A DNA stretch of 64,000 bases from an uncultured Bacteroides sp. (lineage in GTDB: Bacteria > Bacteroidota > Bacteroidia > Bacteroidales > Bacteroidaceae): assembly GCA_949300425.1 (NCBI GenBank), contig CASGED010000015.1, forward strand, positions 53,066 through 117,065, written 5' to 3'. The notes below the pieces were generated by a model. It was not told where the DNA came from. It was given only the letters and a program-made list of their open reading frames with translations, and did not search any database. The translations under genes and the position numbers were made by a program. This document shows, piece after piece, positions 8,508 through 17,361 of the stretch (positions are counted from its first letter, which is position 1; the number at the start of each line of letters is the position of its first letter).

Positions 8508-9725
8508 ATGAACAGAACTTTATCACTCATATCATTGGCTGTAGTTGTCCTGTCACTTTGCGCATGCCGGCCTTCCATGAAGGACCGGCTTGCGCAAAGC
8601 TTGGCCCGGGCTGACCAGCAATTGTCCGCTCAACTGGAAACGGTAACGGATTCGACACAGTTTCCCCGTACCACTAAGGACGGACGTTTGGTGACGACCC
8701 GCCGTAACGATTGGACCGAAGGTTTCTACCCCGGTTGCCTATGGTATATGTATGAACTTACGGGAGAGGAGAAATGGAAACAAGCGGCTACCCGCTGGAC
8801 CGAGGCGTTAGAGCCTTTGAAAACCCTCACCAACCATCATGACATCGGTTTCCTGATGTACTGCAGTTTCGGCAACGCTTATCGCCTGACGGGGAACGAA
8901 CATTATAAGGAAGTACTGGTGGAAGCGGCACGGTCGCTTTGTACCCGTTTCAATCCCCATACCGGATGCATTGAGTCGTGGAACTACCGTAAGGCATGGA
9001 ACGGAAAGGATGAATGGTTCTATCCGGTCATCATAGACAACATGATGAATCTGGAGCTGCTGTATTTTGCCGCGAAAGTCACCGGCGACACTCTCTTTAC
9101 GCACGTGGCCAACACGCATGCCGCCACCACGGCCCGCAACCATTTCCGTCCGGACTATAGTTGCTATCACGTAGTGGATTACGACGAGCAAACGGGAGCT
9201 GTATTACATCGGGCTACGTGCCAGGGATTTACGGATAATTCCGCTTGGGCGCGTGGTCAGGCGTGGGCTATATATGGTTTCACCATGGCCTATCGCGAGA
9301 CCGGGCGGAAAGATTTCCTGGATGTCGCCGTGCGTGCGGCCGACTTTTGGTTGAATCATCCCCGCCTGCCCGAAGACGGCATTCCGTATTGGGATTTCAA
9401 TGCGGGCGAAGAGGGTTATGCGCCCGATTGGGATTACGATCCGCATGACTATCCCGTCATTCCCCGCGACGCTTCGGCAGCCGCCATCACCGCCTCCGCC
9501 TTCTTGGAATTGGCCGATTATGTACCGGCCGGGAAAAAGTACAGGACGGAAGCGGAACATATATTGAACTCGCTTTCCTCGCCTGAATACCTGGCGGAAG
9601 CGGGGACGAACGCCAATTTCATCCTAAAACATTCGGTGGGGAGTATTCCTCACGGAAGTGAGATAGACGTCCCTTTGGTGTATGCCGACTATTACTTTCT
9701 GGAGGCTTTGACACGCATGCGCTGA
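8508..9725 (+). CDS. GH88-family unsaturated glucuronyl hydrolase, lipoprotein
   Basis: 405 residues, lipobox SLCAC at 17-21. The (alpha/alpha)6 GH88 pattern is clear: DWTEGFYPGCLWY, NHHDIGF with D112, FYPVIIDNMMNLELL with D177, and NSAWARGQAWAIYGF. D112 and D177 correspond to the two catalytic aspartates known from Bacillus unsaturated glucuronyl hydrolase. These enzymes hydrate the 4,5-unsaturated uronic acid left at the non-reducing end by polysaccharide lyases, so the gene predicts lyase products in the pathway; a PL8 lyase lies 0.8 kb downstream. Last gene of the operon, followed by a strong hairpin. Confidence 0.92.
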   Translation: MNRTLSLISLAVVVLSLCACRPSMKDRLAQSLARADQQLSAQLETVTDSTQFPRTTKDGRLVTTRRNDWTEGFYPGCLWYMYELTGEEKWKQAATRWTEALEPLKTLTNHHDIGFLMYCSFGNAYRLTGNEHYKEVLVEAARSLCTRFNPHTGCIESWNYRKAWNGKDEWFYPVIIDNMMNLELLYFAAKVTGDTLFTHVANTHAATTARNHFRPDYSCYHVVDYDEQTGAVLHRATCQGFTDNSAWARGQAWAIYGFTMAYRETGRKDFLDVAVRAADFWLNHPRLPEDGIPYWDFNAGEEGYAPDWDYDPHDYPVIPRDASAAAITASAFLELADYVPAGKKYRTEAEHILNSLSSPEYLAEAGTNANFILKHSVGSIPHGSEIDVPLVYADYYFLEALTRMR

Positions 9726-9787
9726 CAGGGCAGAAATCGAGTCTTTTTATGGAGCATGCTCCATGTACATGCTCCGGTTGGCCGCGG

Positions 9788-9835
9788 ACCGCTGAGATAT
9801 AGAACGCTTACAGCTTTTATCTATATCTTGGCGGT
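9788..9835 (+). terminator. Terminator hairpin after GH88
   Basis: A 15-bp stem pairs 9788-9802 (ACCGCTGAGATATAG) with 9821-9835 (CTATATCTTGGCGGT), with two wobble pairs and an 18-nt loop. The T-run after it is poor (TTTTC at 9846). Just upstream (about 9752-9775) GGAGCATGCTCC forms another small palindrome. Confidence 0.65.
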
Positions 9836-9861
9836 TCTGTGTGTGTTTTCTAATTAGAATT

Positions 9862-9893
9862 TTTGCAAGAAGCAAAAGTTTATCTTACATTTG
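9862..9893 (+). promoter_or_regulatory. Promoter of the XRE-cupin/PL8/acyl-CoA ligase operon
   Basis: TTTG at 9862-9865 and TACATTTG at 9886-9893 are separated by 20 nt, a near-perfect Bacteroidota promoter, 40 nt before the ATG at 9934. Confidence 0.75.
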
Positions 9894-9933
9894 CGAACGA
9901 AAAACTAATATCAAACGAAAAACTGAAAGTTTT

Positions 9934-10509
9934 ATGGATACAAGCAAGATTGTAGGCGAGAAGATCAAGTCGCTTCGTGAAAGTAAGAACATTAGTATGG
10001 AAGAGTTGGCCGAACGTTCGGGATTGGCCATAGAGCAAGTGGAACGCATTGAGAACAATATAGACCTTCCTTCGTTGGCGCCACTTATCAAGATAGCCAG
10101 GGTATTAGGCGTGCGCTTGGGTACTTTTCTGGACGACCAGGATGAGACGGGTCCGGCTATTTGCCGTAAAGCCGATGCCAGCGACACCATCAGTTTCTCC
10201 AACAATGCCATACAGAGCCGCAAGCACATGGAGTATCACTCGCTGGCCAAAGCGAAGGCCGACCGTCACATGGAGCCGTTTATCATTGATGTGGCTCCCA
10301 CGCAGGACAATGAGTTTGTGCTTTCATCGCATGAAGGCGAAGAATTCATCATGGTAATGGAGGGAGTAATGGAAATATGCTACGGCAAGAATACTTTTCT
10401 GTTGGAAGCGGGCGATACCATCTATTATGATTCTATCGTTCCTCACCACGTACATGCTTATCAGGGACAAGCCGCCAAAATATTAGCGGTAATTTACACA
10501 CCCGTATAA
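9934..10509 (+). CDS. XRE-type HTH and cupin-domain transcriptional regulator
   Basis: 191 residues from the ATG at 9934; an upstream in-frame ATG at 9841 is rejected because it would lie before the promoter. Residues ~8-62 form a lambda-repressor-like HTH (IKSLRESKNISMEELAERSG). Residues ~115-190 form a cupin barrel (EGEEFIMVMEGVMEICYG, GDTIYYDSIVPHHVHAY) with possible metal-ligand histidines. XRE-cupin proteins are cytosolic repressors or activators that sense a small ligand in the cupin. First gene of a three-gene operon with PL8 and an acyl-CoA synthetase. Pairing of this regulator type with an AMP-forming ligase is common in Bacteroidales as I recall it; the lyase between them is the unusual part. 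Confidence 0.88.
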   Translation: MDTSKIVGEKIKSLRESKNISMEELAERSGLAIEQVERIENNIDLPSLAPLIKIARVLGVRLGTFLDDQDETGPAICRKADASDTISFSNNAIQSRKHMEYHSLAKAKADRHMEPFIIDVAPTQDNEFVLSSHEGEEFIMVMEGVMEICYGKNTFLLEAGDTIYYDSIVPHHVHAYQGQAAKILAVIYTPV

Positions 10510-10530
10510 ATATTAAAAAAGAATGTTGCC

Positions 10531-12684
10531 ATGCATATCGCAAGTAAAGTAATTATAGGAGGAGTCTTGATGTTGTTCGCCGCATGCGGGAACACGCTTA
10601 CTCCTGAGGAAGAATTGGCGTATATCAAACAGAACTACGCTAAAATGTTGTTGCCTTCCGCAACGGATAAATATCATCTGAATGCCGCATTGACAAGTTT
10701 GTCGCCAGAAGGGAAAGGTTCCGACCAGGTCGTGGTAGAATTGTTCCAACGTTATCCTTCCAATCCGGAAACCATACAGACGTTCTTGTCTTCTCAAACA
10801 GATGAAGGTACGTGGCCGGATATTAATTACGAAGATAAAAAACGTTCGGGATGGGAACCACGCATTCATACAGAACGTATATTGGAGTTAACCAAACTTT
10901 ATTGTACGAAAGGAAGTCCCTATTATCATGCGCCCGAAGTGGAAGAGACGATACATAAGGCGCTCGGCTGGTGGTTTGCCAATAAGCCTGTATGCTTGAA
11001 TTGGTGGTATAACCAAATAGGTGTGCCTAAAACATTGGGAACCGCATGTCTCCTCTTTGAGAAGGAACTGACTCCCGAAGAAAGAGCCGGTGCCGTTGAG
11101 GTTCTGGAAAACGCCCGTTTTGGCATGACCGGACAAAATAAGGTTTGGCTGGCAGGCAATGTACTGATGCGCGCTTTGTTACAAAATGACAGAGACTTGG
11201 TGCAGCAGGCACGGGACACAATCACTTCGGAAATCGTGACGGGACAACAAGAAGGCATCCAGCCGGATTGGAGTTTTCATCAGCACGGCACCCAACAACA
11301 ATTCGGTAATTACGGACTTTCTTTCCTTTCCAGCATGAGCTTTTACTCAGGCATATTTGCCGGAACTTCATTGGCGCTTGATGACAACCAGCTTGAAATT
11401 GTGCGTCAGTTGGCCGACAAAGGTTATCGGTGGGTATTATGGAAGGGTGCTTTGGATATCAGCGCTTTGGGAAGGCAGTTTTTCCAGATGTCCCAAATAC
11501 ACAAGGCTCTGGGCGTAGCTTTCGCTGTAGCCGAGTTGGGCGGAGGAGAATCAGACTCCTGCAATGCCACGGCAAAAGCCTTATGCGAAGAAAACTATGG
11601 AGATTCGCCTGTCAACAAACTGATTGGCAACAAACATTTTTATTGTTCTAATTATACGGTTCACCGCCAACCGTCATGGATGGCTTCTGTCAAGATGGCT
11701 TCCCGCCAGGTTATAGGCACCGAAACCATGAATGGGGACAACATGAAAGGGTTCTACTCGGCCGATGGGGCTACCTATCTCTATCAAGACGGGCGTGAAT
11801 ACTTAGACATTTTCCCATTGTGGGATTGGCGCAAGTTGCCCGGTGTAACTTCGTTTGACACAGACGCTCCCATACCGGTAAGCCGTGCACGTAATCAGAG
11901 TGATTTTGTAGGTGGCTTGTCGAACGGACAACAAGGCATGACTGTCATGGATTTGAACCGTGCAGGCATACAAGGAAGCAAAGCGTGGATATTTACCGAC
12001 AAATTCGTATTCTGCTTGGGAACAGGCATTAAAGCAGACAGTACCCTGGCTGTGACCACCGCTATCGAACAATGTCGTAAACGGGGTGATTTGCTTATGC
12101 TGGATGGAACGGAATGGAAGGCTGTTGACGGTCAAAAGATTGTTAACGGGCAAGAAGAGGCTCGTTTCTTCCACCATAATACGGGATATGTTGTCTGGGG
12201 AGACGGAATGCGGCTTGTGGCCTCTACGGAACAACGTACAGGGCAGTGGCACGACATCATGCAGATGTACCCTCCTAAGGATGTGAGCGGTAACGTGGCT
12301 CAACTCTACTTGAATCATGGCATGAAGCCGCGTAACGCTTCCTATCAATATGTACTATTGCCGGATGCGGATTGTGAAAAAGTTGCGGATTTTGATAAAG
12401 GAGAAGTGAATGTTTTATGTAATGACGAATCAACGCAAGCTGTAGCCTTGAAGGACGGGAATTGCTGGATTGCCGCTCGCAAGCCTGTAGGCTTGACCCT
12501 CCCTACAGGAGTGGGAATTCAGATAAAGACTCCCGGAATTTATCAGATAAGTTTGGCGGATAACGGGCAATACAATGTTTTGTGGACTTCACCCGCACAG
12601 CAGGAGCGAGAAGCGTCACTTCAAATTGACGGCAAGAACATGACTTTGCCGGACTTTTACTGGAAAACTTCAAAACAAATGTAA
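10531..12684 (+). CDS. PL8-family polysaccharide lyase, lipoprotein
   Basis: 717 residues, lipobox LFAAC at ~15-19. The N-terminal (alpha/alpha)5 toroid has the PL8 motifs [17 protein letters not shown] and [18 protein letters not shown]203, H252, Y261 and R315 match in identity and almost exactly in spacing the Asn175/His225/Tyr234/Arg288 of Flavobacterium chondroitinase AC, so the enzyme should be active. The C-terminal half is the beta-sandwich 'super-sandwich' of the family. PL8 enzymes eliminate next to uronic acids in chondroitin, hyaluronan or xanthan-like polymers; specificity cannot be read here. It begins 21 nt after the XRE-cupin gene and ends 4 nt before the ligase, so all three are co-transcribed. 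Confidence 0.9.
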   Translation: MHIASKVIIGGVLMLFAACGNTLTPEEELAYIKQNYAKMLLPSATDKYHLNAALTSLSPEGKGSDQVVVELFQRYPSNPETIQTFLSSQTDEGTWPDINYEDKKRSGWEPRIHTERILELTKLYCTKGSPYYHAPEVEETIHKALGWWFANKPVCLNWWYNQIGVPKTLGTACLLFEKELTPEERAGAVEVLENARFGMTGQNKVWLAGNVLMRALLQNDRDLVQQARDTITSEIVTGQQEGIQPDWSFHQHGTQQQFGNYGLSFLSSMSFYSGIFAGTSLALDDNQLEIVRQLADKGYRWVLWKGALDISALGRQFFQMSQIHKALGVAFAVAELGGGESDSCNATAKALCEENYGDSPVNKLIGNKHFYCSNYTVHRQPSWMASVKMASRQVIGTETMNGDNMKGFYSADGATYLYQDGREYLDIFPLWDWRKLPGVTSFDTDAPIPVSRARNQSDFVGGLSNGQQGMTVMDLNRAGIQGSKAWIFTDKFVFCLGTGIKADSTLAVTTAIEQCRKRGDLLMLDGTEWKAVDGQKIVNGQEEARFFHHNTGYVVWGDGMRLVASTEQRTGQWHDIMQMYPPKDVSGNVAQLYLNHGMKPRNASYQYVLLPDADCEKVADFDKGEVNVLCNDESTQAVALKDGNCWIAARKPVGLTLPTGVGIQIKTPGIYQISLADNGQYNVLWTSPAQQEREASLQIDGKNMTLPDFYWKTSKQM

Positions 12685-12688
12685 TTAT

Positions 12689-14335
12689 ATGCTTTACGAA
12701 CGAACTCTCGGCCAATGGTTGGAGCATTGGGCCGAAACTACTCCTGATAAAGAATACATCGTTTACTCCGACCGCAACCTGCGCTTCACTTGGAGCCAGT
12801 TCAACCATCGTGTAGACGATATGGCTAAAGGACTTATTTCCATCGGTGTAACCCGTGGCACTCATGTCGGCATTTGGGCGGCCAATGTGCCGGACTGGCT
12901 TACGTTGCTTTACGCCTGTGCAAAGATAGGGGCCGTATATGTCACCGTGAATACCAACTACAAGCAGGCCGAATTGGAGTATCTTTGCAAAAACTCGGAC
13001 ATGCATACGCTTTGTATTGTCAATGGTGAAAAGGACAGCGACTTTGTGCAGATGACTTACCAGATGTTGCCGGAACTTCGCACTTGCCAACGCGGACACT
13101 TGAAGAGCGAACGTTTCCCACGCATGAAGAATGTAGTATATGTAGGTCAGGAGAAACACCGTGGCATGTATAATACGTCCGAATTGTTATTGTTAGGAGA
13201 AAACATTGATGACAGCCGCTTGAATGAGTTGAAGTCACAAGTCACTTGCCACGATGTAGTGAACATGCAATATACCAGTGGTACAACGGGCTTTCCCAAA
13301 GGCGTCATGCTGACTCACTACAACATAGCCAATAATGGTTTCCTGACCGGTGAGCACATGAAGTTTACACAAGACGACAAACTGTGTGTTTGTGTGCCTT
13401 TGTTCCATTGCTTCGGTGTGGTGCTGGCTACGATGAATTGCCTGACTCACGGATGTACGGAGGTGATGGTGGAGCGTTTCGACCCGCTTGTTGTATTGGC
13501 GTCTGTCCATAAAGAACGTTGTACGGCTCTCTATGGCGTGCCTACCATGTTCATTGCCGAATTAAACCATCCCATGTTCGATATGTTCGATATGTCCAGC
13601 TTGCGCACGGGCATTATGGCAGGTTCTCTTTGTCCCGTTGAGCTGATGAAGCGGGTGGAGGAAAAGATGTTCATGAAAGTGACCAGCGTATATGGCTTGA
13701 CCGAGACTTCACCCGGCATGACCCATTCCCGCATAGACGACCCTGCAGAAGCGCGTTATACAACCGTCGGGCGTGACTTTGAACATACTGAAGTGCGTGT
13801 GATTGACCCCGAAACGGGTAAGGAATGTCCGGTAGGCGTGCAAGGCGAGATGTGTTGCCGGGGATATAATGTGATGAAAGGCTATTACAACAATCCGGAA
13901 GCCACGGCCGAAGTCATTGACAAGGACGGATTTTGCCATTCGGGCGACTTGGGCGTGAAGGATGAGAATGGTTATTATCGTATTACGGGCCGCATCAAGG
14001 ACATGATTATCCGTGGAGGAGAAAATATTTATCCACGGGAGATAGAAGAATTCCTCTATCAGCTTCCCGGAGTGAAAGACGTACAAGTGGCGGGCATTCC
14101 TTCCAAGAAGTATGGCGAAGCCGTGGGTGCTTTCATCATCCTGCACGAAGGAGCCGATTTGCACGAGAGCGATGTGCGCGATTTCTGTATGGGCAAAATC
14201 TCACGCTATAAGATACCGAAATATATCTTCTTTGTTAAAGAGTTCCCCATGACAGGCAGTGGCAAGATTCAGAAGTTCCGTCTGAAAGACCTGGGACTGC
14301 AATTGTGCAAGGAGCAAGGAATAGAGATTATCTGA
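12689..14335 (+). CDS. AMP-forming acyl-CoA synthetase
   Basis: 548 residues. ANL-superfamily motifs are complete: [18 protein letters not shown] (phosphate-binding loop), [44 protein letters not shown] (hinge) and the catalytic Lys in GSGKIQKF near the C-terminus. It adenylates a carboxylic acid and transfers it to CoA in the cytosol; by length and motifs it resembles medium/long-chain fatty acyl-CoA synthetases. It starts 4 nt after the PL8 stop, so translational coupling is likely. Its relation to glycan degradation is unclear; it more plausibly belongs with the XRE-cupin regulator. Confidence 0.9.
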   Translation: MLYERTLGQWLEHWAETTPDKEYIVYSDRNLRFTWSQFNHRVDDMAKGLISIGVTRGTHVGIWAANVPDWLTLLYACAKIGAVYVTVNTNYKQAELEYLCKNSDMHTLCIVNGEKDSDFVQMTYQMLPELRTCQRGHLKSERFPRMKNVVYVGQEKHRGMYNTSELLLLGENIDDSRLNELKSQVTCHDVVNMQYTSGTTGFPKGVMLTHYNIANNGFLTGEHMKFTQDDKLCVCVPLFHCFGVVLATMNCLTHGCTEVMVERFDPLVVLASVHKERCTALYGVPTMFIAELNHPMFDMFDMSSLRTGIMAGSLCPVELMKRVEEKMFMKVTSVYGLTETSPGMTHSRIDDPAEARYTTVGRDFEHTEVRVIDPETGKECPVGVQGEMCCRGYNVMKGYYNNPEATAEVIDKDGFCHSGDLGVKDENGYYRITGRIKDMIIRGGENIYPREIEEFLYQLPGVKDVQVAGIPSKKYGEAVGAFIILHEGADLHESDVRDFCMGKISRYKIPKYIFFVKEFPMTGSGKIQKFRLKDLGLQLCKEQGIEII

Positions 14336-14398
14336 TGTGTTTAATATCCGATAATCAAAGTGAATGGTACGAATGAGCAGGATGAAAACACCTATATG

Positions 14399-15232
14399 TT
14401 ACGTCAGCTTGATACCGTTCTCCTGCAACGTAATCAGCCGTTTCTTATATAAATCGCCCACAGCTCTCTTGAACGTCTTCTTGCTTACGCCGAACAAGGC
14501 ATAAATCTCTTCGGCGGGACTCTTGTCATTCAGATGAGTGCGCCCGCCGTTGCCGCGTATATATTCCAATAAGGTAGAGGAGAAATCTACCACCTTGGCT
14601 TGCCCCAGCTTTTGCAAGACGAGGTCAATCTTGCCGTCTTCACGCACTTGCTTGATGTATGCCTTGACTTTCATTCCCGCATAAAGTTGTTGGAAAACCT
14701 CGCTTTCGTACAGCAATCCGGCATAATTGTTGTCCACAATTGCCTTGTAGCCCAAATCGGTTTTTTGCCAAATGAGCGCATCTACTTCCTGTCCCGGTTC
14801 GTATGTCGGTTTTCCTTTCGACAAGTAATATTCCACTTTAGCCGAAGCAGCAATTCGGTAACTATCCTCATCCAAATGCACATGGACGATGTATTTCCTT
14901 CCTACTTCCATCGGGGTCTTTTGTTCGCGGAAAGGCACAAACAGGTCTTTCATCAGTCCCCAGTTCAAGAATGCCCCGTATTGGTTGACCCATGCCACTT
15001 CCAGACAGGCGAACTCTCCTACCTGAGCCAGCGGTGTCTGCGTGGTGGCTATCAATCGTTCCTCTTGGTCCAAGTATATAAATACGCGCAATTCGTCTCC
15101 CGGCTTACAGCCTTGCGGCACATAGCGTTTGGGAAGCAGAATCTCGCCTTCCACTCCTCCGTCAAGGTACATGCCGAAATCCACCTCTTTCACTACCCGC
15201 AACGTGTTGAATTTACCTAAACTTATCTCCAT
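14399..15232 (-). CDS. CvfB-like S1-domain RNA-binding protein
   Basis: 277 residues. Tandem S1-like OB folds are recognizable (VKEVDFGMYLDGGVEGEILLP, WVNQYGAFLNWGLMKDLFVPF, YAGLLYESEVF..KVKAYIKQVREDGKIDLVL) followed by a winged-helix C-terminus (AEEIYALFGVSKKTFKRAVGDLYKKRLI). This is the CvfB/YitL architecture, known in Firmicutes as an RNA-binding virulence regulator; its role in Bacteroidota is not established. It converges with the acyl-CoA synthetase and has its own -7 box 17 nt upstream. Confidence 0.88.
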   Translation of the reverse strand: MEISLGKFNTLRVVKEVDFGMYLDGGVEGEILLPKRYVPQGCKPGDELRVFIYLDQEERLIATTQTPLAQVGEFACLEVAWVNQYGAFLNWGLMKDLFVPFREQKTPMEVGRKYIVHVHLDEDSYRIAASAKVEYYLSKGKPTYEPGQEVDALIWQKTDLGYKAIVDNNYAGLLYESEVFQQLYAGMKVKAYIKQVREDGKIDLVLQKLGQAKVVDFSSTLLEYIRGNGGRTHLNDKSPAEEIYALFGVSKKTFKRAVGDLYKKRLITLQENGIKLT

Positions 15233-15248
15233 AAAAACACTTTTTCGG

Positions 15249-15256
15249 CAAAGATA
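15249..15256 (-). promoter_or_regulatory. -7 promoter box for the CvfB-like gene
   Basis: CAAAGATA on the + strand reads TATCTTTG on the - strand (TAnnTTTG), 17 nt before the start codon. Confidence 0.6.
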
Positions 15257-15323
15257 AGGAATCGCAATAACATTTCAATCTAAAAGATAACTTTTTATAT
15301 GAACAAGTGTCGGAGAAAAATGC

Positions 15324-15331
15324 TATCTTTG
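15324..15331 (+). promoter_or_regulatory. -7 promoter box for malate dehydrogenase
   Basis: TATCTTTG matches TAnnTTTG, 52 nt before the mdh start; the -33 box is weak. It is divergent from the CvfB promoter. Confidence 0.6.
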
Positions 15332-15383
15332 CAGTGCGAAACAGAATAAAGACATTTTATTCACCTTTAAATAAAATAAGATT

Positions 15384-16385
15384 ATGGAATTTCTTACAAA
15401 TGAAAAACTGACAATCGTCGGCGCAGCCGGTATGATTGGTTCAAACATGGCTCAAACAGCCATCATGATGCGCCTGACTCCTAACATCTGTTTGTACGAC
15501 CCGTACGCACAAGGTTTGGAAGGTGTGGCTGAAGAAATCTTCCACTGTGGTTTCGAGGGACTGAACCTGACTTTCACTTCGGATATTAAGGAGGCGTTGA
15601 CCGGTGCTAAATATGTAGTATCTTCAGGTGGCGCAGCCCGCAAAGCTGGCATGACCCGTGAAGACTTGTTGAAAGGAAACGCCGCCATCGCTGAAGAGTT
15701 CGGTAAAAACCTGAAGGCATATTGCCCGGATGTAAAGCACGTTGTTGTCATCTTCAATCCTGCTGACATCACCGGTCTGATTACATTGTTGTATTCAGGT
15801 TTGAAACCTTCTCAAGTTACAACGTTGGCAGGTTTGGATAGTACTCGCTTGCGCAGCGAACTGGCTAAGCACTTCAACATGAGCCCCGACAAAATACAGA
15901 ATTGCCGCACTTATGGCGGACACGGCGAACAGATGGCTGTATTCGCTTCTACCGCAACTGTAGACGGCAAGCCTCTGACTGACATCATCGGCACTCCTGA
16001 GCTGACTAAGGAACAATGGGCTGAAATTCAGCAGAAGGTAATTAAAGGCGGTTCTAACATCATCGCCCTGCGCGGCCGTTCATCTTTCCAAAGCCCGGCA
16101 TACGTTTCCATCGAGATGATTGCCGCAGCTATGGGTGGCAAGCCGTTCAACTGGCCTGCAGGCCGTTATTGCTCATTCAAGGGCTTCGACCACATCATGA
16201 TGGCTATGGAAGTAACCATTACGAAGAATGGTTGCGCTTACGAAGAGGTTGTAGGCACTCCCGAAGAAATGGAAGACTTGAAGAAGAGCTACGGGCACCT
16301 CTGCTCGTTGCGTGACGAAGTTATCGCTATGGGCGTACTTCCTCCCGTTGACCAATGGCACAGCATTAACCCGAATATTGACTGA
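15384..16385 (+). CDS. mdh: Malate dehydrogenase
   Basis: 333 residues. N-terminal Rossmann fold with the NAD motif GAAGMIGSNMAQ, the substrate-binding segment GAARKAGMTREDLL, and the catalytic His in YGGHGEQM place it in the lactate/malate dehydrogenase superfamily, Bacteroidales malate dehydrogenase type. It interconverts oxaloacetate and malate with NADH in the cytosol, the reductive step after PEP carboxykinase in the fumarate/succinate fermentation of these anaerobes (pckA is at 55630). It is monocistronic, with promoter and terminator visible. Confidence 0.93.
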   Translation: MEFLTNEKLTIVGAAGMIGSNMAQTAIMMRLTPNICLYDPYAQGLEGVAEEIFHCGFEGLNLTFTSDIKEALTGAKYVVSSGGAARKAGMTREDLLKGNAAIAEEFGKNLKAYCPDVKHVVVIFNPADITGLITLLYSGLKPSQVTTLAGLDSTRLRSELAKHFNMSPDKIQNCRTYGGHGEQMAVFASTATVDGKPLTDIIGTPELTKEQWAEIQQKVIKGGSNIIALRGRSSFQSPAYVSIEMIAAAMGGKPFNWPAGRYCSFKGFDHIMMAMEVTITKNGCAYEEVVGTPEEMEDLKKSYGHLCSLRDEVIAMGVLPPVDQWHSINPNID

Positions 16386-16409
16386 CAATAACCCGATTCG
16401 GATAGATAG

Positions 16410-16442
16410 AAAAGACGTCTTTTTACTCGAAAGGCGTCTTTT
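16410..16442 (+). terminator. Terminator after mdh
   Basis: AAAAGACG (16410-16417) pairs with CGTCTTTT (16435-16442), followed by a T-rich tract. It lies 24 nt after the stop codon. Confidence 0.8.
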
Positions 16443-16466
16443 TATTTATTTTTCCGACTGAAAATC

Positions 16467-16497
16467 TTGTAGTATCAAAAAAAAAGCATTACCTTTG
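16467..16497 (+). promoter_or_regulatory. Promoter of the tRNA-Phe/tRNA-Pro unit
   Basis: TTG at 16467-16469 and TACCTTTG at 16490-16497 with a 20-nt gap, 25 nt upstream of tRNA-Phe. Confidence 0.75.
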
Positions 16498-16522
16498 CAC
16501 CCGCAATCAATAAAAAACAATT

Positions 16523-16595
16523 GGTGCCATAGCTCAGTTGGTAGAGCAAAGGACTGAAAATCCTTGTGTCCCCGGTTCGATTCCTGGTGGCACCA
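16523..16595 (+). tRNA. tRNA-Phe (anticodon GAA)
   Basis: 73 nt cloverleaf: acceptor GGTGCCA pairs with TGGCACC, the anticodon loop CTGAAAA sits on an AAGGA/TCCTT stem, and the T-arm CCCGG-TTCGATT-CCTGG is closed with one wobble. Discriminator A; CCA is not encoded. Confidence 0.97.
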
Positions 16596-16612
16596 CAATC
16601 CTGAAAGGCTAT

Positions 16613-16685
16613 CGGAATGTAGCGCAGTTGGTAGCGCACTACGTTCGGGACGTAGGGGTCGGGCGTTCGAGTCGCCTCATTCCGA
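16613..16685 (+). tRNA. tRNA-Pro (anticodon CGG)
   Basis: 73 nt cloverleaf: acceptor CGGAATG pairs with CATTCCG, the anticodon stem CTACG/CGTAG carries loop TTCGGGA (anticodon CGG), and the T-loop is TTCGAGT. Discriminator A; CCA not encoded. It is 17 nt after tRNA-Phe, so co-transcribed. Confidence 0.96.
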
Positions 16686-16693
16686 CAGTGTAC

Positions 16694-16727
16694 AAGGCTT
16701 AATTCGTAGAGAGTTAAGCCTTTTTTT
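16694..16727 (+). terminator. Terminator of the tRNA unit
   Basis: AAGGCTTAA (16694-16702) pairs perfectly with TTAAGCCTT (16714-16722), followed by TTTTT. Confidence 0.85.
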
Positions 16728-16760
16728 ATTTTCGATAGAATTTTGAGGAGTGTGACAGAA

Positions 16761-17279
16761 ATGAAGAATGAATATTTGCAGACTCTTTCTAAAGAAAGAT
16801 TGATTCAGCTTATTGAAGACTATTCCAAGAACTGGCTGGCAATGGATGGAGTTTGGTTTCAGTCAGTTGAACGTACATCCGGAATGGATGAGGCTATGCG
16901 CCATGATGCAGAAGCTTGGAGGCAATTTACTGTAATAGAAGCCAAACGCATCAAACAATTCTTGGAACTTCCCGAACACGCAGGGCTTGAGGGACTTGCC
17001 CTCGCTTTGCAATTGCGGTTCTATGCGAATCTGAATGAAGCAGACATTATTTGGGCCAATGACAAAAAATCATTTGTTTACCGAACAAGGGAATGCCGGG
17101 TGCAACGTGCCCGAGAACGGAAACAGATGCCGCTCCACCCCTGTAAGCCGGTAGGAGAGATTGAATATGCAGGATTCGCGCGTACGATTGATGACCGTAT
17201 CACGTGCGACTGCATCAGTTGTTTCCCCGATGTGACCGATGCGGAATGCTGTTGCGCTTGGCGTTTTAAGCTGGATTGA
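16761..17279 (+). CDS. Small cysteine-rich cytosolic protein of unknown function (DUF6125-like)
   Basis: 172 residues from the ATG at 16761; an in-frame TTG 18 nt upstream is less likely because the purine-rich GAGGAG at 16745-16750 sits at ribosome-binding distance from the ATG. No signal peptide or membrane segment. The N-terminal two thirds are helical (LIEDYSKNWLAMDGVWFQSVE). The C-terminus has a dense cysteine cluster, CDCISCFPD and ECCCAW, suggesting metal or Fe-S binding. It resembles the uncharacterized DUF6125 family from memory; I cannot assign a reaction. Confidence 0.65.
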   Translation: MKNEYLQTLSKERLIQLIEDYSKNWLAMDGVWFQSVERTSGMDEAMRHDAEAWRQFTVIEAKRIKQFLELPEHAGLEGLALALQLRFYANLNEADIIWANDKKSFVYRTRECRVQRARERKQMPLHPCKPVGEIEYAGFARTIDDRITCDCISCFPDVTDAECCCAWRFKLD

Positions 17280-17334
17280 GATTTTGTGTGCCTTTTTCTT
17301 TGCGTCCCATTGTCGAAGTTTCTCGGAAAATTAT

Positions 17335-17342
17335 TATTTTTG
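17335..17342 (+). promoter_or_regulatory. -7 promoter box for the AsmA-like gene
   Basis: TATTTTTG matches TAnnTTTG, 19 nt before the ATG at 17362; a TTG lies at 17310-17312, spacing 22. It supports the 17362 start over the open frame that extends upstream. Confidence 0.55.
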
Positions 17343-17361
17343 CCCAATAAATGTGCGGATT

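Noticed and set aside
9752-9775. GGAGCATGCTCC palindrome as another 22-bp array
   Set aside because: The repeat spacing there is about 13 bp and only two copies occur; it is just a local hairpin next to the terminator.
16564-16746. 60-codon open frame across the tRNA genes
   Set aside because: It runs through tRNA-Phe and tRNA-Pro and their terminator; both tRNAs fold perfectly.
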